Assembly (NCBI GenBank): GCA_031264075.1
Contig: JAISEO010000007.1
Location: forward strand, 1 to 32,609
DNA from: Coriobacteriales bacterium
GTDB taxonomy: Bacteria > Actinomycetota > Coriobacteriia > Coriobacteriales > UBA8131
Direction: 5' to 3'
Length of the DNA stretch: 32,609 nucleotides
The notes beneath the pieces are model-generated. The model saw only the letters and a list, made by a program, of their open reading frames with translations. It did not search any database and was not told the origin of the DNA. Below are positions 1-9,207 of the stretch, in pieces. The translations under genes and the position numbers were made by a program. Position 1 is the stretch's first letter; every line of letters begins with the position of its first letter.

Positions 1-3000
1 ACCTTCTTGAAGCCTCCCTCTGTCAGGGCAGTAAGCGTAGCTGTATCAAGACCTGGGTTTGCACGACTTGTCGGTGTGGAGAGAAATATGGGGGAGCGTG
101 TTGCATTAGCAAAGGGGGAGACAGAGAGTGCATCGGCAAAGTTAAAGCCATTTGCTATGATGGCGGTGTCTGACCAGCCCAGTGTAGCCTCACTTCCCTC
201 TCTGTAGATGTCCAGTGCAGTATTGAAGCGGTTATCTCCCGCAACACGCTCTACCTTGGCAGTGCCTCCCATGAGGGTGGCAAGTGAGTCCGCGACAACC
301 CCAGACACAGCTGCCTCTCCTCCTATGATATAGGCCTTGGTGGCACCCAGTGCTGCTATAGTGTCTTTAGCCTGTGAGGTGAGCGTTTCCTTCTCTGTGA
401 GTATGACAGGGGCATCATAGATTCCGGCAAGGCTTGAGGCAGCAAGGGCATCAGGGAAGTCATGGCTGTAGGCCACTATGACGTAGTCTGAAGTAGTCCA
501 GCCCTCCTGTACTATGGCCTGCATGGTGTCGAAGCGGTTACCGGCCTCTCCCTTGTTGCCGTCCAGGCGAGGCCAATCCTCCTTTACTGGGATGTCTGGG
601 ACATCGGGGGTGTCTGAGGCTTTGATGGTGAAGCTACCCTTGACATAGCTGATGGCGTAGTTGGCGATGGCGTTACCCTCTGCTCCTGTTACGGTAGCAC
701 CCGTGGCGGTGATGTCGTAGCTTCCTGCTGTCTCGCCTGGTGCGCGGGTGAGGTTGAGGGAGGTGACGGTGTCTGTGCCCTTGAGGCCTGCTACCGTGTA
801 GGTGAGCTGTGGGTCTGCCTCATCGGAAACCTTTGTCTTATTGTCTGCGGTGATGGTTAAGGGTGCCCTGTTGATGGTGAAGGTGGTACTGAGCTCTCCT
901 GTGTAGTTGTCCTTGCCGGTTACAGTGATGGTTGCTGTTCCTGTTCCCGCATTCACATTGGAGCTGTAGCCCAGTGTGTAGTCAGTGGCGGAGTCAAGCG
1001 TGATGCCTGCTCTCACGGCGCTTACCTGCGGGGTGATGGCTCTTCCGGTGTAGAGATAGCCTCCAGCATCGATTTCGGCTATGGCAAAGCCTGCGCTCTC
1101 AATATCAAGGGCATTGATGGTGAGCTTCGCCTCTGCGTAGTCCACGGTGATGTCGTAGTTGTCTGTCGTGTTGCGGCCTCCACCCTCTATGAGGGCGGTG
1201 GCAGAGGTGACGGGATAGCTTCCCCTGTCCTCGCCTGTCTCCCGGGTGATACTGAGGCCTGCAAGCGTGTCGCTTCCAAGGAGTCCAGGAGCCTCTCCGG
1301 TGAAGGCGGGCTCTGGCTCGCTGTAGCCCTTCTCCGCTGAGTTCACGGTGACGGTGAGCGGTACGGGCTTGATGTCGAAGGTGGTGGTAAGCCTGCCCCG
1401 ATAATCGCCGGCTCCGGTGACGGTGAGGGTGACCGTGCCCGCGTTAATGTTGGGGCTGTAGCTTACGGTGTAGTCGGTGTCCTTGCTGAGCGTACCCTGG
1501 TCGTTAGCTACGGTAAAGCTGGGCTCAAAGGCGCTTCCCGTGTAGTCATAGCCACCGGTGATGATGCCTTCGATGTCATAGCCTGCTCCGGCAAGCTCTG
1601 TGGTGTCTTCCCAGTAGAGCTTGGGGTAGGAGTCTGCCACATAGGTGAAGTAGCTCGTCTCCTCCTCGGTGCCGGTACGGTTGAGATTCTCTACGAAAGA
1701 CACGCTCTGCATGTCTGTGACATCGGTTATGGGGTGGTTGTTGGTGAGGTCGGGAGAAGACCCGCTGTCGCCGTGGGGCTTTGTGTAGACGCCCTCCAAA
1801 TAGTAATTATTGCGGAAGCGGTCCGGATAGGGTTGGAAGGTTTGGCTGACGATGGTGCCGACGATGGCACCATAGGTGTCAGGAACAAAGGATGGGTTTA
1901 AATTCGTTAGGGTGCCGGTTGTGTAGCAGTCCCAGATACGTCCCGGTAACATGCTACCGACGAGACTGCCGCAAGAGTCGCTTGAGCCTATCGTTACCTC
2001 GCCCGTGTTATAGCAGCCTTCTACCTGCAGGAACAAACCGCCCCCTACCAGACCGCCGACATGGGTTGACCCGGTGGCAGTGATCGTGCCCTCGTTATAA
2101 CAGTTGAGCAGTGTGGTAGGCGTACCATCAAGGCCGCCACTGGCCCGACCCACCAGACCACCGACATAGCGGGGAGTACCGCTTGTCGCGATGGTCACCT
2201 CGCTACCCACATTCTCAAGCATGCTGCCAGAGGTGGCCATGGCCACCACACCGCCGGTTGCCTGGTCGCGGCCGGTGAGCGTGCCTTCCACTACGAAGTT
2301 CTTGAGTACCGCACCGGTGATCTGGCCGAAGAGACCCTGGTAGTAGGGGCCACCGCTTGTCGCATAGTCGGCGAGGAAGTAGAGGTTTTTGATGGTGTAG
2401 CCCGCCCCGTCGAAGGTGCCGGAGAAGGGGGAGGAAGCATTAAAGCCTATGGGGATCCAGTTGACCTTTGCGCCGCCCTCGCCGATGTTGGCCCCGCAGA
2501 CCCCTGCGAGGTCTATGTCTTTCGTGAGTTCTATGGTACAGCCCGCATAGCTGTTACCCGCACGGACGGACTCGGAGAAGGCGAGGAGTTCCGCGGCATC
2601 GTTGATGTAGCGGGGAATGAGACGGACATTTGCCACATAGGAGATCTTCGGGGCAGTCTTGACGCCCTCGGTAGTATTGGCGACGACACAGTAGTAGCCG
2701 TAGGTACCGAGCGGCAGTGCCGTGGGAGGTACGTAGCTGCTCTTTGTCTCCCGTGAGAGCACGGTGTCTTTTTCAGGGTCGGGATTCTCGCCGGTGAGGG
2801 CATACCACTGGTACCTGAGGGTGCCTGCTCCCGGGCCGGAGAACTCCTCTACGGTGACGTACAGGGCCTCGGCGGTACTGCCGGTGGCATACTCGGCGTC
2901 CTGTGGATGCTCGGTGATGACTGGTACGAGGGGCTGGGTGGTGCTTGCTACATAGAACCTGGCGGGCCTGCTCGCGACACTTGCGGAGCCTCCGCCCTCT

Positions 3001-6000
3001 CCCGTCCAGGTGTTGGTGATAACGCAGTAGTACCAGGTCTCTCCTTCTGTTGCCGTGGAGGGAATGTAGCTGGAGTCCCTTGCTCCCTCAACAGGCGCGC
3101 CACCCTCCGTGCTGTTACTGCTGTTTTGGTACCACTGCCAGCTGAGCGTTCCATTGACAGGAGGCTTGGTGCCTGCGGGGGTCTCTGCCTCCACACTGAG
3201 CGCGGTGGCAGGAGTGCCGACCTCTGCCCAGCCATCTTCCGGCTGCGTGGTGATGACCGGCGCATCGAAGCTGCCCTGCTCCCACGTAAGCACCGGATAG
3301 CGTGCCCCCTCCTTGTAGTAGAGGCCGCCGGGATCTATCTCTGTCAGGAACACGGCAGCCCTGAGTGCTTCTTCGCTCTTCTCAGTACCTGCGCCGCCAT
3401 TACCTTGCCAGATGTTCTCAAGGAAGAAGCTGCGGACTGGCGCGGCAGTGCCGCTGTTGCTTGTACCAACGAGCGCACCGACTTTGCTGGCGCTTGCTGG
3501 GTCTGTAGCCACTCCTTCTGCGAAGGAAATTGCCCCGGTGCTGTAACAGGAGACCAAAGTACCGGAAGAGTCTCGGGTACCCACGATGCCGCCGACAGCC
3601 AAGCTCGATATATTGAGAGGTGTCGCCATCTCGATGGTGCCAAGGTTATAACAAGCTAGGATGTCGGTAGAATACGCATTGCCCACGATACCGCCAGCAC
3701 CATATCCTACGCCAGTGATGGTGCCGTTGTAATAACACGAGCTGATAGTTATCGAATCGTAGCTAAAGCTGACGATGCCTCCGTATTCTATCGACGCTGT
3801 TGAATTTGCAACAATGTCCACCTCACTTCCAACACTGTTGATAGTACATGAACTTTCGGCATAGGCTGCCACACCGGCAGTATATGCATTTCTCGCCTCA
3901 CTGGCATCTATGGAACCCTTGACAATGAAATCCTTCAGCGTGGCGCCTGCAATGTAGCCAAAGAGCCCTGTGAGACTATCAGTAGCGCTTCCCGTCACAG
4001 AGAGGCCACGGATGGTGTGCCCATTACCATAGAGGGAACCTTGGAAGGCATAACTCCAGGAGTTTCCAATTGGCGTCCAGCTCGCAGTAGCGGGATCGTC
4101 TTGAAGGTTGATGTCGTTCATGAGTTCCAGAGTGGCACCTGCATAGAGGTTGGTACCACTGTTGACGTTCTCGGCAACAGTCAGGAGGTCTAAGGGCGTG
4201 CTTATCGGGATGCCGGTTATCTGCACCCGAGCGGCACGGGTCGTGGCCTCTGCCGTTTTGAAGCCTTCGAGGGTGTTGGTTATCGTGCAGAAATAGTAAG
4301 TGGTGCCCACGGTGCCTGAACTCGGGGTGTAGGTGGCAGCATTGGCTCCCTTTATCGGCTCGGCCTTGCTGAGGTCGCTGGTGGCACCCTCGTACCACTG
4401 CCAGCTGAGCGTGCCTGCACCTTCCTTGCCCTCTACCGTGGCTACGACTGTGAGGGGCTCTGTCTCTCCAAGCTGCGTGACAATCTGGCTTTCCACCGGC
4501 CCGGAGGTTATCTCTGGTATTGCGGGAGTAGTGGCCGTGACCACCCCAAAGTGAGAGAAAGTGCTCGTGGTGCTCGCAGAGCCCGCTTCCTCGTTTACTG
4601 TACCCTCCCAGCTGTTGCTTATCTCGCAGTAGTAGTAGGTGGCACCCGGAGTATCAGTAGGCGGCGTAAAGCTCGCCTTGCGGGCAGCATCGCTGTCAAT
4701 GAGTGTGGCACCCTCGGTACTCGGCTCGGTGTTGGAGTACCACTGCCAGCTGAGCGTGCCGTCCTGTGCTGCCTTTTCGGTTGCGGGCTTGGAGGCTGTG
4801 ACACTGAGGGCGGCGGGCATCGTGCCCTGAGTGGCATAGGAGGAAGCCACGGGCTGCTTGTCTATGACCGGCACACCGTAGCCACCCTTCTCCCAGGAGA
4901 GGACAGGGTACTCGTTACCTTCTTTCCAGTGGACCGTGCCCTGGGCGACGTTAAGTGCGGCAACCTGGTCGGCGGAGCTTAAGGCAGCGGCCGTCAGGCG
5001 CTGGATGGGGCCATTTTCGACTTCGGTATACGAGGCATTGGAGCTACCCTGGTAGCAGCTGTCTTCCAGGTAATAGAGGTTAGTGAACTTCGTAATTATT
5101 GAGGGGTTGCTTCCCACATGCCCCGTGATGGCACCCAGGTAGTACTGTTCCCCGCCGGCTGCGTGGCTAACCTCGCCGCTGTTATAGCTGTTCTGGATGT
5201 AGGTGTTGGCGTAGTTGGCAGTCAAGGCACCGGCAATGCCACCGACCGTCCCGCAGCCCTCGATGGTTCCGGCGTTATAGCAGTTGGTGATGAAGGTGTA
5301 ACTGTCAGCGTAGCCGACAATACCTCCGGTGCCAGTGCTGTTTGAAGTACTCGTAGAGGTGACTCGTATCGAGCCATTGAAATAGCAGTCCTCAATGCGC
5401 AAGCCATAAAGGACATTACCACTGGTACTTGGTTTGGCAATGATGCCACCAATGTTCGGGTTGCCGGTTGTTGCCGTTGATTCGATACGGAGCTCGCAGC
5501 CGACATTGCGGATGGTTGTACGTGCTGTTGAGTTGGAATAGTTGGCGACCACACCGGAGATGCTCGTGGCAGAGGAGGTGATAGACCCTTTCAGGATGAA
5601 GTTTGCTATCGTCGCCCTCGTCACGTAACCGAAGAGCCCCCCGGTTCCGGTGGCGGTGCTGTGCAGCCCCGATATGATGTGACCGCGTCCGTCGAAGGTG
5701 CCGGTGAAGGGCCTTTGGCTCGTGCCTATAGGCGTCCAGGGGTTGGTAGCCGCGCTGGGGTCTTCCAGATTGATGTCATTGGCGAGTGCCACCATAACAC
5801 CGTCATAGGCATTGGCGCCGTTGGCCGTTACTGAGTCCGCGAATACCTTGAACTCCGCCGCGTCGTGTATGAGATAGGGGTTCTCTGCTGTTCCCTCTCC
5901 CTCGAGGTCAACAGTGACCGCGAAGGGTGCTACGGTACCTTCTTGTGCTTCCTGTGTCGCTCCTCCTACGGCAAGGGGCGTAACAAGGGGCTCATTGAGA

Positions 6001-6363
6001 GCATCGAGGTTATCCTGGGTAGTGAAATCGTCTTGCTTAGTGAGTTTGTCTGGCGAAGTGAGTTCGCCTGGTGATGCCTGTGGTGATTCCCCCTGCTGTG
6101 GTGCCTGCGGTGTCTGTGCTGGCTGGTCGTCGGCCTCGGATGGTGAGGAGCGGTCTTCATCCTGGGCTTCGCTCGCCTGTTCATCTTCTGCTAGAACAGA
6201 GGCTGGTGAGCCCCCCCCCCCCCCCCACTTCGGGGTTATCCAGCACTACGGGCTGGTCGGGGGAGGCAAAGGCTGCTGTAGAGGGCAGTGCTATACCCAG
6301 GGCCAATACGGTTGCGCAGATTACTCGGAGTACCTTGCCTGTTGCTGTTGACATACCTACCAC
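1..6363 (-). CDS. Giant cell-surface protein (GLUG/Ig-like/MBG/CWB2), left-truncated, frameshifted at a G16 tract
   Basis: One open frame runs on the minus strand from about 6210 to the left edge with no stop; I checked it at eight points. Read from the N-terminus: a signal peptide (start GTG at 6363 or ATG at 6354; hydrophobic core then AFA|S); an acidic Ser/Gln/Pro-rich linker (about 6210-5920); a GLUG-type block (about 5890-5000, e.g. GLFGYVTRATIANFILKGSI); two Ig-like repeats with SWQWY and YYYC motifs (about 4910-4255); a second GLUG block (4220-3300); two more Ig-like repeats (3285-2640); a third GLUG block (2610-1630); alternating YTG/MBG-type repeats (1600-640); and one complete plus one partial cell-wall-binding repeat 2 (NRFDT, DALAAS, IIGGEAAVS) at 580-1. 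CWB2 repeats anchor proteins non-covalently to wall polymers, so a surface adhesin role is inferred. The signal peptide is in a different frame from the body because of 16 G at 6211-6226; as sequenced, translation stops at 6181 after 60 codons. The C-terminus lies outside the window. Confidence 0.85.
6211..6226 (-). repeat. Homopolymeric G16 tract, candidate phase-variation switch
   Basis: Sixteen consecutive C on the plus strand (G in the coding strand) lie about 45 codons into the surface-protein gene, immediately after the signal peptide. With n=16 the signal peptide reads through five glycines into a frame that stops at 6181. With n=15 or 18 it joins the long downstream frame (GGC TCA CCA GCC...). 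Long G tracts in coding regions are classical slipped-strand switches. A homopolymer length error in the assembly is the alternative. Confidence 0.8.
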
Positions 6364-6407
6364 TGCTCCTCACCTTGCCTCTCGTTGTTTTTATTTCTCA
6401 GAGGTGA

Positions 6408-6429
6408 ATATTCTTACCAGATATTCTTA
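6408..6429. repeat. Direct repeat TAAGAATAT x2 in the surface-gene leader
   Basis: Two identical 9-bp copies at 6408-6416 and 6421-6429, 13 bp start to start, directly downstream of the predicted transcription start. They could bind a regulator or be incidental; no dyad symmetry is present. Confidence 0.4.
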
Positions 6430-6438
6430 CAGGGGTAG

Positions 6439-6467
6439 ACTATAGTTGAGCGGCTTGCAGGTGTCAA
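6439..6467 (-). promoter_or_regulatory. Sigma-70-type promoter of the surface-protein gene
   Basis: On the minus strand a perfect TTGACA (6467-6462) is followed after exactly 17 nt by TATAGT (6444-6439). Predicted transcription start is near 6431, giving a leader of about 70 nt. This is the best consensus promoter seen in the window. In the leader the 9-mer TAAGAATAT occurs twice (6429-6421 and 6416-6408), which could be a regulator site. A GAGGAG sequence lies just upstream of the GTG/ATG start codons. Confidence 0.75.
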
Positions 6468-6480
6468 TGGGTATTTTTTG

Positions 6481-6561
6481 GGGAGCCTGAACCCCCTGAG
6501 TCCCCATCTTCGGTCTCGGCAACGCATGCGTTCTTTCTTCAAGCTCAGGGGGCTAACTCCC
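6481..6561. repeat. Long-looped inverted repeat in the intergenic region
   Basis: CCCCCTGAG (6492-6500) pairs perfectly with CTCAGGGGG (6544-6552), and GGGAG (6481-6485) pairs with CTCCC (6557-6561) outside it. The loop of about 43 nt contains the 12-bp palindrome AACGCATGCGTT (6521-6532). It lies just downstream of the 76-codon gene on the minus strand but is not followed by a T run, so I do not call it an intrinsic terminator. Confidence 0.35.
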
Positions 6562-6605
6562 ATCTCAAGCTTGGTCAAACGCCAGCGCCTTCTATAGTCT
6601 CCATA

Positions 6606-6836
6606 TCAGGCTATCTTGAATCTACCACTGGGAAGCTCTTGAATCTCGTAGATCTTCCCGGGTTCTCTTATCTTGAATATCTCCCATTCCCAATCCTCCA
6701 AAGGTCTTCCCAGTTTTGTCGCGAGCCGTATGGCAAGCCCGACCTTGTGCGATCTGAGTTCTTCTATCTGTTCTTTTGAGGGAGGATAGATACTGTCTTG
6801 GTCGTTTTCAAGTCCTTCTGTGATGAGGTCATTCAT
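6606..6836 (-). CDS. 76-aa hypothetical protein, partner of the GNAT-like gene
   Basis: I do not recognise this small protein. It is charged and soluble-looking, with no signal peptide or membrane segment. A central helical stretch (KEQIEELRSHKVGLAIRLAT) is followed by an acidic, Trp-containing segment (EDWEWEIFKI). Its start overlaps the last 8 bases of the upstream GNAT-like gene (6829-6836), so the two are very probably translationally coupled. Both genes are visibly AT-richer than the neighbouring ribosomal genes, suggesting they arrived together by transfer. The paired, overlapping arrangement resembles toxin-antitoxin modules, but no known antitoxin fold is evident; the role is inference only. 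Confidence 0.6.
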   Translation of the reverse strand: MNDLITEGLENDQDSIYPPSKEQIEELRSHKVGLAIRLATKLGRPLEDWEWEIFKIREPGKIYEIQELPSGRFKIA

Positions 6837-7293
6837 ACTGTATCCCTTGTCCTACGAGGTATTCCTGTATAAGCTTTTCACTGGCTTCACTATCAAAATA
6901 TAATTTGAGCCCACCGAGACGCTTTGCCCCGTATTTTGTTTGATAATACTCATACAGCTTTGTTTTACTGAGAAACACCACAAACCCATCACAGCCAGAG
7001 TTAAACGACTCCTGTGCCACAAACCCTAATAGTATTCCGGCAACGTGCTCGTGCTTTCTGTCTACACCTCTGTTATGCGGATCGATCTCCAGTTTGTGCG
7101 CAAACACGTATCCTTCCCTTTTGAGTATCTCGTATTCAACCAGCCCTTCAATCTCCCCATCAACGGTTGCTGCTTTCAAGATGCTGGAACCTTGAATCAA
7201 ATCTGTTGCCTTCTTGCTCCAGTCAAAACTCCAGCCTTGCGCTTTCAACGCCTGCGCCTTGCCTTCATTTATGTTGACTGAAACTATCTTCAT
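6829..7293 (-). CDS. GNAT-family acetyltransferase-like protein
   Basis: The region IEGLVEYEI ... LEIDPHNRG...HVAGILLGFVAQES...GFVVFLSKTKLYEYYQTKYGAKRLGG ... ASEKLIQEYL follows the pattern of a GNAT subgroup: a beta-strand pair, the PxNRG entry to the acetyl-CoA binding loop, a helix with repeated small and hydrophobic residues, and a C-terminal YY..KYGAKR...L segment. Family assignment is by eye. I choose the ATG at 7293 (154 aa) because homologues I recall begin close to the xGWxFDW motif. In-frame starts at 7398, 7317 and 7311 would add up to 35 residues; none has a convincing ribosome binding site. It overlaps the 76-aa gene by 8 nt and is AT-rich relative to its surroundings. The substrate is unknown; a toxin role is possible but unproven. 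Confidence 0.6.
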   Translation of the reverse strand: MKIVSVNINEGKAQALKAQGWSFDWSKKATDLIQGSSILKAATVDGEIEGLVEYEILKREGYVFAHKLEIDPHNRGVDRKHEHVAGILLGFVAQESFNSGCDGFVVFLSKTKLYEYYQTKYGAKRLGGLKLYFDSEASEKLIQEYLVGQGIQYE

Positions 7294-7419
7294 TGACCGT
7301 TTACTTTGCATCAGCATATTCCCGTCGCAATGCCTATTGATATCATACCATACGAAGGCAGCCTTTAGTATCGCCAGAGGAACGAGGGTTAACTTCATTG
7401 GCCTTCATGGGCCTCGGAG

Positions 7420-9207
7420 TTACCCCAGGCGCTTAACAGCCGAAACCGCCAGGCAGAAGCGGTCGGCAAAGCGGCTGAGGGTCTCGGAGTCGTTGCTGGC
7501 CAGATGAATCTGGATGGCGCGGCGGTCGCGGGCAGCGAGCGCGGCAAAGTCGCCCTGTGCCTGAATGGCGGCCAGATCACCCAGGGTAAAGTCCTCACCG
7601 GGTATCTCGATGTCGTCTGTCTCGTCGGCAGAGAGAAAGCAGAACACACCCGTATTGGGGCCGCCCTTATGCAGCTGCCCCGTGGAGTGCAGGTACCGGG
7701 GGCCTATCTCCAAGCAGGTAGCGATGCCCAGGCGGCTGGCAATGCGGTTGCGCATCCGTTCCAGCGCCTCTCTGCGTCCGTAGCCCCTGAAGGGCAGGAA
7801 GGCGTTGAAGGAGAAATAGTCGCCAAAACGGAGGGTGCTCAGCAGAGCTCGAATCGCATGGTCCACGGTTATCTCGCCGTCTACGAGGTCGGAGTCTCGC
7901 ATGAGCGCCCGGGAGATGCGTATGCACCGGATGTAGTCCATCTCAGAAAAGGTGAGCTCGAGGTAGTCAGCGTAATTCTCCTCGTCCGGGAGCACGAGGG
8001 CACTCGCCTCTCCCTCCCCCTTCCTGCTCTGCGCCTTGCTGTCTTTGCCCCGATGTGCCAGCAGCGCGCGCACCCGCTTTTTTGTGTCCTCGACATCCGG
8101 CTGATCAAAGGGGTTTATCTCCATGAGAAGCCCGAGCAGGGCCACGGTGTATTCCCAGATGACAAAGCGATCAAAGAGCTCGTCCACCGAGTCGAGCTGA
8201 TAATGCCGCGCGGGTATCGAGGCGTCGACATGCTCAAGCGACTCAGCAAAGCCCTCGGAATGGCCCACCGTATAGGTTATGATGAGGCTGTCCTCGCGCG
8301 GTACGTGCAGGATAGAGGCATCCACCTCCACATTGGGGAGTATTCCCTTGCCTTTTTTGCCCAGGCTCTCGGCAATGAGCTGCTCAAACCACAGGCCAAA
8401 CACCGCCCCCGAACGCGGCATGATGAGGGCTATCTTATCGCGCCCCTGCTGGTAGTTGTCGTAGATGAAGCAGGCCATGTCGAGCGCGGGATTGTCCTCG
8501 GTGTCTGCGGCACAGCGCTGCTCCACACGGGCGGCACTGGCCACGGTCTGCTCAATATCAATGCCGATACAGGCCGCCGGAAAGAGGGCAAAAACGCTCA
8601 GGGCAGAAAACCGGCCTCCCACGTCGGAGGGCGAGGAGAAGACGAAACGGTAGTCCTTGACGAGGGCCAGCTGCTCCAGCCTGCTGCCCGGGTCGGTGAT
8701 GGCCACAAAGCGCTTGGCCGCCCCCTTGCTCCCCAGATGCCCGGTAACATACTGCCAGGCCACGCGCTCCAACATCAGGGGCTCGATGGTAGACCCCGAC
8801 TTGCTGGAGACGATATAGAGCGTGCGCCCGGGGTCGGAGGACTGGAGGATGTGATTGACAAAGACCGGCGAGAGGGAGTCCATCGTGCGGAAGCAGACCT
8901 TGCTGCCGTGGCCCACCTCGTAGAGTTTGGTAATCGTCATGGACGCCTGAGAAGAACCGCCCTGTCCGATGAGGACGACGGCATCGAGGCCCTCCATGCG
9001 GATGCCCGCCGCTATGGCTGCTATCTCAGCGAGGTCAAGCGGGGGGCTTGAGGCCAGACTCGTCCAGCCGAGGCAGCGCCGTATCTGTACCTCGTCGGCA
9101 AAGTCGGCAAAAAGGCTTGCGTCCTTCTGGTGCAACCGAGAGGGAGCCTGCCGTGCGAGCAGACCTTCAAGAGCGTCTCGGTAGCCCGGATTATTTGCTG
9201 GACTCAT
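7420..9207 (-). CDS. pgi: Glucose-6-phosphate isomerase
   Basis: Interconverts glucose-6-phosphate and fructose-6-phosphate in cytosolic glycolysis. The 595-residue product (starting MSPANNPGYR) has the sugar-isomerase nucleotide-fold features: VVLIGQGGSSQASM at about 78-90, the phosphate-binding loop VSSKSGSTIEP at about 133-143, and the signature DVGGRFSALS at about 195-204. It most resembles the isomerase half of actinobacterial transaldolase-isomerase fusions, but stands alone. The frame extends upstream to 9411, but that extension is only the Arg/Pro-rich shadow of the rplQ tail. The first sensible start, ATG 9207-9205, lies inside rplQ (17-nt overlap), so pgi is probably translationally coupled to the ribosomal operon. 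No strong ribosome binding site is visible. Confidence 0.93.
   Translation of the reverse strand: MSPANNPGYRDALEGLLARQAPSRLHQKDASLFADFADEVQIRRCLGWTSLASSPPLDLAEIAAIAAGIRMEGLDAVVLIGQGGSSQASMTITKLYEVGHGSKVCFRTMDSLSPVFVNHILQSSDPGRTLYIVSSKSGSTIEPLMLERVAWQYVTGHLGSKGAAKRFVAITDPGSRLEQLALVKDYRFVFSSPSDVGGRFSALSVFALFPAACIGIDIEQTVASAARVEQRCAADTEDNPALDMACFIYDNYQQGRDKIALIMPRSGAVFGLWFEQLIAESLGKKGKGILPNVEVDASILHVPREDSLIITYTVGHSEGFAESLEHVDASIPARHYQLDSVDELFDRFVIWEYTVALLGLLMEINPFDQPDVEDTKKRVRALLAHRGKDSKAQSRKGEGEASALVLPDEENYADYLELTFSEMDYIRCIRISRALMRDSDLVDGEITVDHAIRALLSTLRFGDYFSFNAFLPFRGYGRREALERMRNRIASRLGIATCLEIGPRYLHSTGQLHKGGPNTGVFCFLSADETDDIEIPGEDFTLGDLAAIQAQGDFAALAARDRRAIQIHLASNDSETLSRFADRFCLAVSAVKRLG

Noticed and set aside
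2907-3659. 250-codon plus-strand open frame
   Set aside because: Antisense to the giant surface protein, whose minus frame is continuous through the region with repeated domain motifs.
6481-6561. Intrinsic terminator for the 76-aa gene
   Set aside because: The inverted repeat has a 43-nt loop and is followed on the minus strand by an A run, not a T run.
7504-9051. 515-codon plus-strand open frame
   Set aside because: It lies wholly antisense to pgi, which has clear isomerase motifs; this frame shows no recognisable family and arises from GC-rich codon bias.
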